Origin: Vitreoscilla sp.
GTDB taxonomy: Bacteria; Pseudomonadota; Gammaproteobacteria; Burkholderiales; Neisseriaceae
NCBI GenBank assembly: GCA_030150505.1
Contig: JASLFS010000064.1
Coordinates: 1-6,659, forward strand
Direction: 5' to 3'
DNA: 6,659 nt
Shown here piece by piece: positions 6,119 through 6,659 of this stretch. Position numbers and translations under genes: made by a program. Position 1 is the stretch's first letter, and every line of letters begins with the position of its first letter. The notes below the pieces were generated by a model. That model had not been told where the DNA came from, did no database searches, and was given only the letters and a program-made list of their open reading frames with translations.

Positions 6119-6349
6119 GATATACGCTATCGCCCTGCCTATAACACGCGCCACACTTATTCGACCGTATGCTTAATGAATGGGCTCGATCCAGTTTATG
6201 TCGCCTCACAACTAGGTCATAGCTTAGTGATGCTCATGAAGCGTTATGCAAAGTCGATTAATTCAGATAAGAACAAAGAAGAGATCGCTAAAATTTCGAA
6301 TAGTGCCAAAATTGTGCCAAATAAAAAGGGAATCAAACTATGCATTTGA
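6119..6349 (+). pseudogene. Tyrosine recombinase/integrase, C-terminal fragment only
   Basis: The frame encodes 76 residues ending at TGA 6347-6349. It carries the last part of a tyrosine-recombinase catalytic domain: RYRPAYNTRHTYST with the second active-site Arg (residue 11 of the fragment), LGH with the conserved His (residue 34) and RYAKS with the tyrosine nucleophile (residue 43), followed by a lysine-rich tail. The N-terminal DNA-binding domains and the first catalytic Arg/Lys are absent. The frame stays open back to 6077, but upstream of about 6119 it runs into the inverted repeat and loses homology. There is no start codon or ribosome binding site in a sensible place. The fragment therefore represents an integrase cut at its left side, most simply by insertion of, or recombination at, the repeat-bounded segment. 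It is close in style to integrases of Acinetobacter prophages and islands. Confidence 0.85.
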
Positions 6350-6357
6350 TTCCCTTT
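6325..6357. terminator. Hairpin terminator overlapping the end of the integrase fragment
   Basis: Thirteen exact base pairs, AAAGGGAATCAAA (6325-6337) with TTTGATTCCCTTT (6345-6357), around a 7-base loop. The stop codon of the integrase remnant lies inside the right arm. An A-run on the left gives a U-run for transcripts coming from the right, and the right side has a short T-run, so it could act in both directions. Confidence 0.7.
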
Positions 6358-6530
6358 AAGATATTTTGCGAAAGCAGTGTCCGTATAACACCTGTATTAT
6401 GCCGTCCAACCCAATCCAACATAAATATATTTTTCAACAACTTATGTAAATATAAATCTAACCACGTCTTGCCAAACCCAATCATTTCCAATATTCTATG
6501 TGGGTTTTTATGTAGGACAAGAACAAGCCT
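6350..6530. other. Noncoding interval between two integrase genes, candidate attachment region
   Basis: No gene is supported here. Open frames across it on both strands (6340-6570 plus, 6333-6623 minus) lack ribosome binding sites and family resemblance, and they overlap the start of the downstream integrase. The interval carries the tail of the 6325-6357 hairpin, an A+T-rich stretch (6420-6460) and the CCAA(A)CCCAATC repeats. In P4-type islands the attachment site normally lies next to the integrase, so an att end could be here, but I recognise no tRNA or other usual target gene end. Confidence 0.4.
6406..6483 (+). repeat. Pair of short direct repeats upstream of the second integrase
   Basis: CCAACCCAATC (6406-6416) and CCAAACCCAATC (6472-6483) are near-identical, about 66 bp apart, and lie in the noncoding DNA just before an integrase gene. 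Short direct repeats here are what integrase arm-type binding sites or att ends look like. With two copies and no second att site in view, this is suggestive only. Confidence 0.3.
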
Positions 6531-6659
6531 ATGCCGAAGAAAGCCAAAGAACTCTCTGCGCTCAATGTAGCAAAAATCAAAGGAAATGGCAGGCATGCTG
6601 TAGGTGGTGTCAATGGTTTGCACCTGCGTATCGTGAATGACTCTCGTGCTTGGGTTCTA
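6531..6659 (+). CDS. P4-type (DUF4102) tyrosine integrase, N-terminal part, runs off the window
   Basis: The first 43 residues of a phage/island integrase start MPKKAKELSALNVAKIKG and continue with HAVGGVNGLHLRI and SRAWVL. This is the arm-type DNA-binding domain (DUF4102) found at the start of P4-family integrases, where the pattern GG-x-GL-x-L-R-I...WVL is typical. The catalytic domain lies beyond the right edge. ATG at 6531 is the only reasonable start: an in-frame TAG lies at 6513-6515, with no other start codon between. AGGA at 6514-6517 is rather far (13 bases) upstream, so initiation may be weak. The gene has the same orientation as the integrase fragment on its left and probably marks the beginning of another integrated element to the right. 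Confidence 0.85.
   Translation, partial: MPKKAKELSALNVAKIKGNGRHAVGGVNGLHLRIVNDSRAWVL

Noticed and set aside
577..6123. CAATATAT / CAAATGATAT as a target-site duplication of the cassette
   Set aside because: The two differ by two inserted bases and the sequence is A+T-rich, so chance similarity is likely. It is kept only as a side remark in the split-integrase finding.
6303..6321. Direct repeat GTGCCAAA twice, 11 bp apart
   Set aside because: It lies within the coding tail of the integrase fragment (AKIVPN region) and is short enough to be chance.
6395..6425. A dusA- or tRNA-type integrase target end next to the P4-type integrase
   Set aside because: I could not find a T-loop pattern, a CCA end or any dusA-like reading frame in 6350-6530, so no target gene can be named.
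6333..6623. Overlapping open frames on both strands between the two integrases
   Set aside because: They cross the hairpin and the start of the P4-type integrase, lack ribosome binding sites and have no recognisable motif. The integrase frame at 6531 explains the coding signal.

Overview
The window looks like an accessory region of an Acinetobacter-type gammaproteobacterium. The evidence is low G+C, A/T-ending codons, and a decayed IS5-family (IS903-like) transposase whose sequence and ends resemble elements common in Acinetobacter. The genus is an inference from recognised sequence styles, not from a search.

Layout, left to right. Positions 1-502 are the 5' end of a degraded IS5-family element that runs off the left edge. 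Positions 503-978 have no credible gene: they hold the left copy of an 87-bp repeat (592-678) and then an extremely A+T-rich leader (about 12% G+C over 781-960). Positions 979-5879 are one tightly packed, co-directional five-gene operon. It encodes an ABC importer of the methionine-uptake family (ATPase MetN, permease MetI, lipoprotein MetQ), a DszA/NtaA/SnaA-type FMNH2-dependent monooxygenase, and a DszC/SfnB-like acyl-CoA-dehydrogenase-fold flavoprotein. A strong hairpin terminator follows at 5894-5927. The second copy of the 87-bp repeat lies inverted at 6025-6111. Immediately after it is the C-terminal 76 residues of a tyrosine recombinase with no N-terminal part (6119-6349). After a 180-bp noncoding stretch a second integrase of the P4/DUF4102 type begins at 6531 and runs off the right edge.

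How the genes work together (inference): the importer probably brings in an organosulfur compound. The two flavin-dependent oxygenases would then oxidise the sulfur and cleave the C-S bond, releasing sulfur for assimilation. Two details suggest the substrate is not plain methionine. The MetQ homologue lacks both asparagines that hold methionine in E. coli MetQ, and the MetN homologue lacks the C-terminal domain through which intracellular methionine inhibits transport. No flavin reductase or regulator is present in the window.

The most unusual structural feature is that the whole operon sits between two inverted copies of the same 87-bp sequence. The outer end of the right copy lies a few bases from where integrase homology starts. 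This suggests the sulfur operon is a discrete IR-bounded cassette inserted into an old integrase gene, in a region that has repeatedly received mobile elements.
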